Assembly (NCBI GenBank): GCA_023252315.1
Contig: JAJPEB010000065.1
Coordinates: forward strand, 1-7,395
DNA: 7,395 nucleotides
Direction of reading: 5' to 3'
DNA from: Candidatus Woesearchaeota archaeon
GTDB lineage: Archaea; Nanobdellota; Nanobdellia; Woesearchaeales; UBA525
Numbering within the stretch: the first letter of the stretch is position 1; every line of letters starts with the position of its first letter. The notes below the pieces were generated by a model. That model did not search any database. It saw nothing but the letters and a program-made list of their open reading frames with translations, and was not told the DNA's origin. The translations under genes and the position numbers were made by a program. Shown here piece after piece: positions 6,080 through 7,395 of the stretch.

Positions 6080-6567
6080 TGGCAGCGACCGCTCCCGCAA
6101 CCAAGAGCGCGGCGAGGCCCGCGGCGGCAGCTGCCGGCGCGAAGGGCGCGTCCGCGAAGCCCAAGGCCGCGGCAGCGCGCGAGGGCACCGGCGGCGGCAT
6201 GATCGCTGCGGTGCTCGTGCGCGGCCGCATCGGCGCGCGCCACGACGTCGTGCGCTCCCTCGACGGGCTTCGCCTGCGCCGCAAGCACGTGTGCTCCGTC
6301 GTGCCCGACACGGCCGTGTACCGCGGCCTGCTGCGCAAGTGCAAGGACTTCATCACGTACGGCCCGATCGACGCGGCGACGCTCGCGCAGCTCAGGGAGA
6401 AGCGCAAGCAGCTCAAGGACAACGACGGGAACCCGATCGACGTGTTCCGCATGAACTCTCCCCGGGGAGGCTACGCGGGCAAGGGCACGAAGGTCAGCTA
6501 CCAGGAGGGCGGCGCGCTCGGGCTGCGCCGCGAGACGATGGGCGACTTCCTCAGGAAGATGATGTGA
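6079..6567 (+). CDS. rpl30: Large-subunit ribosomal protein L30 (uL30), N-terminally extended and internally shortened
   Basis: Encodes 162 residues. uL30 binds 23S rRNA. The family core begins at residue 41 (MIAAVLVRGRIGARHDV) and continues with LRLRRKHVCSVVPDTAVYRG (64-83), KDFITYGPID (89-98), FRMNSPRGGYAGKG (123-136) and EGGALGLRRETMGDFLRKM (143-161). Residues 1-40 are almost entirely Ala, Lys, Gly, Pro and Thr. Between the LREK helix and the FRMNSPRGG motif only about 15 residues remain. Typical ~150-residue archaeal L30 has an additional ~25-30 residue helical section here (from memory). The start at 6079 overlaps the S5 stop as TGATG; an internal ATG at 6199 would give a 122-residue protein without the extension but would leave a 119-nt gap. 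The S5 junction geometry favours 6079. Confidence 0.94.
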   Translation: MAATAPATKSAARPAAAAAGAKGASAKPKAAAAREGTGGGMIAAVLVRGRIGARHDVVRSLDGLRLRRKHVCSVVPDTAVYRGLLRKCKDFITYGPIDAATLAQLREKRKQLKDNDGNPIDVFRMNSPRGGYAGKGTKVSYQEGGALGLRRETMGDFLRKMM

Positions 6568-6615
6568 GCGAGCCCATTCATTCAGTTCCCATTCCGAGAC
6601 GAAAGAAGCGCTGCC

Positions 6616-6768
6616 TTGGGGCATGTGCCGAGGGCCGAGTGTCGCGCCAGGCGACTACGGGAGCCTCGGGGACCGAAAGGTCCCCGGGCGCCGGAAATCG
6701 TAGGGATTTCCAAGCGGCCCGAGACCGTGCCCCGACCGCAGGGAGGGCAATTCCCCGCAGCGCGACAC
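6616..6768 (+). ncRNA. Putative structured RNA or mRNA leader element, family unknown
   Basis: Complementary segments that can be read directly are as follows. Hairpin 6665-6688: 8 Watson-Crick bp (6667-6674 with 6679-6686) closed by C-GAAA-G, extendable by a G-U and a C-G. Hairpin 6693-6711: 7 bp GGAAATC/GATTTCC with a 5-nt loop. Hairpin 6641-6655: 5 bp GTCGC/GCGAC. Hairpin 6738-6758: six pairs with one mismatch. Long-range helix A: 6616-6625 with 6726-6735 (10 pairs including two G-U), continued by 6632-6637 with 6715-6720. Long-range helix B: 6639-6647 with 6760-6768, 9 perfect bp. A and its extension enclose three hairpins in a multi-branched fold; B crosses A and competes with hairpin 6641-6655. 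The GNRA loop exists only on the + strand, which suggests a + transcript. Whether it is an independent RNA or part of the operon mRNA is unknown. Confidence 0.45.
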
Positions 6769-6793
6769 AGGCAATCACGGAAAAACAATCACA

Positions 6794-6798
6794 AGGTG
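6794..6798 (+). promoter_or_regulatory. Shine-Dalgarno for L15
   Basis: AGGTG lies 7 nt before ATG 6806. An in-frame TGA at 6800-6802 excludes any upstream extension, so the L15 start is well fixed. A dedicated ribosome-binding site fits a gene that, unlike its neighbours, cannot rely on coupling to the preceding stop codon. Confidence 0.65.
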
Positions 6799-6805
6799 TT
6801 GACAC

Positions 6806-7395
6806 ATGGTCGAGCGCAGACGCAAGAAATCGGTGAGGTACCGCGGCAGCAAGACGCACGGCTGCGGCAGCATGAAGAAGCGCCGTGGCGCGGGCAACCG
6901 CGGCGGGCGCGGCAACGCGGGCTCGGGCAAGCGCTCGGACGCGAAGAAGCCGAGCGTGTGGAAGGTCAACGCGGGCGGCAAGGACCCGAGCAAGCGCGGG
7001 TTCCACTCCGTCGAGACGCGGCCCGACACGATCAACGTGGGCCACCTCAGCAGCATCGCGCACACGCTCGTCTCGGGCGGCAAGGCGACGCAGCAGTCCG
7101 GCACGACGACCCTCGACCTCGCGTCGATCGGCGTGCAGAAGCTGCTCGGCGCGGGCAGGGTCGGGAGCAGGCTCTCGCTCACGGTCGCGATCGCGACGCC
7201 CAAGGCGAAGGAGAAGATCGAGGCCGCGGGCGGCTCGCTCACGGCTGGCATGCTCGTCGACAAGGAGTCGGTCGTCTCCGCGCGCGAGGCGAAGGCGAAG
7301 GCCGGGCGCGAGGACCGCATGAAGGGCAAGAAGGGGAAGGGCCAGGCCGCCGAGCAGCCCGCGAAGGCCAAGGCGGCAGCGGTCGCGGCGGAGTA
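6806..7395 (+). CDS. rpl15: Large-subunit ribosomal protein L15 (uL15), reaching the window edge
   Basis: 196 complete codons are visible, followed by TA at the last two bases, so the stop may be TAA or TAG just outside, or the frame may continue. uL15 is a late-assembly 50S protein with a Gly-rich N-terminal tail running through rRNA. That tail is clear: RYRGSKTHGCGSMKKRRGAG (11-30), then NRGGRGNAGSGKR (31-43). The globular part shows INVGHLSSIAHTL (76-88), DLASIGVQKLLGAGRV (104-119) and AKEKIEAAGG (134-143). Residues ~160-196 are a Lys/Ala-rich tail without similarity I recognise. In archaea secY normally follows, and L15 may be cotranscribed with it. It is separated from L30 by the structured gap, so it could be regulated apart from the genes upstream. 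Confidence 0.95.
   Translation, partial: MVERRRKKSVRYRGSKTHGCGSMKKRRGAGNRGGRGNAGSGKRSDAKKPSVWKVNAGGKDPSKRGFHSVETRPDTINVGHLSSIAHTLVSGGKATQQSGTTTLDLASIGVQKLLGAGRVGSRLSLTVAIATPKAKEKIEAAGGSLTAGMLVDKESVVSAREAKAKAGREDRMKGKKGKGQAAEQPAKAKAAAVAAE

Larger units (their letters stand above)
6568..6805 (+). other. 238-nt non-coding gap between L30 and L15
   Basis: This is the only stretch over ~15 nt without a gene. It breaks an otherwise gapless operon. No frame through it looks like a protein: open frames are shadows extending from neighbours and have no recognisable residues. The first ~45 nt (6568-6612) are less GC-rich and hold no clear structure or convincing TATA box. Positions 6616-6768 are rich in complementary segments (see the putative RNA entry). 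Positions 6769-6793 are A-rich and lead into the L15 ribosome-binding site. No tRNA, 5S rRNA, SRP RNA or RNase P RNA signature could be recognised by eye. Confidence 0.9.

Noticed and set aside
6568..6612. Archaeal promoter for the putative RNA
   Set aside because: The patch is less GC-rich but contains no TTTAWATA-like sequence at a suitable distance, so I cannot support a promoter.
4711..6624. 637-residue open frame on the minus strand
   Set aside because: It lies antisense to L18, S5 and L30, all unmistakable. GC-rich third positions of the real genes keep the opposite frame open, and the translation is Arg/Leu/Ala-rich with no recognisable motif.
6616..6768. tRNA, 5S rRNA, SRP RNA or RNase P RNA in the gap
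   Set aside because: No GTTCRA T-loop for a tRNA, no SRP helix 8 GGAA/GAGCAG signature, no RNase P ACAGAA or GGAAAGTCC-like core, and no 5S signature. A divergent member cannot be excluded by eye.
6639..6768. MITE-like element with 9-bp terminal inverted repeats
   Set aside because: The ends GTGTCGCGC/GCGCGACAC are inverted repeats, but no flanking target duplication is visible and the internal hairpins fit an RNA better.
6769..6794. TATA box/promoter in the A-rich patch before L15
   Set aside because: It lies within about 35 nt of the L15 ATG. A start ~25 nt downstream would remove the Shine-Dalgarno, and no BRE/TATA consensus is seen.
6069..6836. 255-residue plus-strand frame covering the L30-L15 gap
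   Set aside because: It overlaps L30 out of frame, then runs through the hairpin region with no conserved residues. The absence of stops follows from high GC; it does not explain the paired segments.

Overview
The window is a tightly packed, single-strand (+) ribosomal protein operon of archaeal type. Gene order is the end of the RNase P protein Rpp29 gene (rnp1), then S17, L14, L24, S4e, L5, S14, S8, L6, L32e, L19e, L18, S5, L30 and L15. S4e, L32e and L19e, with an RNase P protein gene inside the cluster, exclude a bacterial source. The order matches the archaeal spc-like segment, in which secY usually follows L15. Base composition is high in G+C, with strong G/C at third codon positions. 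L5, S14 and L15 resemble DPANN archaea (Woesearchaeota/Pacearchaeota-like) from memory; this placement is tentative and no search was run.

Layout: positions 2-94 hold the last 30 codons of rnp1. From 91 to 6567 the genes run almost without gaps. Junctions are ATGA or short overlaps, or gaps of about 4-10 nt, and several Shine-Dalgarno motifs contain the stop codon of the gene upstream. This suggests one polycistronic mRNA with translational coupling. The genes encode small-subunit proteins (S17, S4e, S14, S8, S5) and large-subunit proteins (L14, L24, L5, L6, L32e, L19e, L18, L30, L15), all structural parts of the ribosome.

The exception is the 238-nt gap between L30 and L15 (6568-6805). It holds no credible gene but has dense self-complementarity: an 8-bp hairpin capped by GAAA, a 7-bp hairpin, a 9-bp perfect long-range helix, and a competing or pseudoknotted second long-range helix. 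I could not assign it to a known RNA family. It is the best candidate here for something undescribed, either a small RNA or a structured leader for L15 and downstream genes.

Several proteins carry lineage-specific additions or losses. S17 and L30 have Ala/Lys-rich N-terminal extensions, and S17 lacks the usual Cys-Pro-Phe-His-Gly segment. L30 also lacks an internal insertion seen in typical archaeal L30. L32e has a tail of about 87 residues with a His cluster. L15 ends in an Ala/Lys-rich tail and runs to the window edge.
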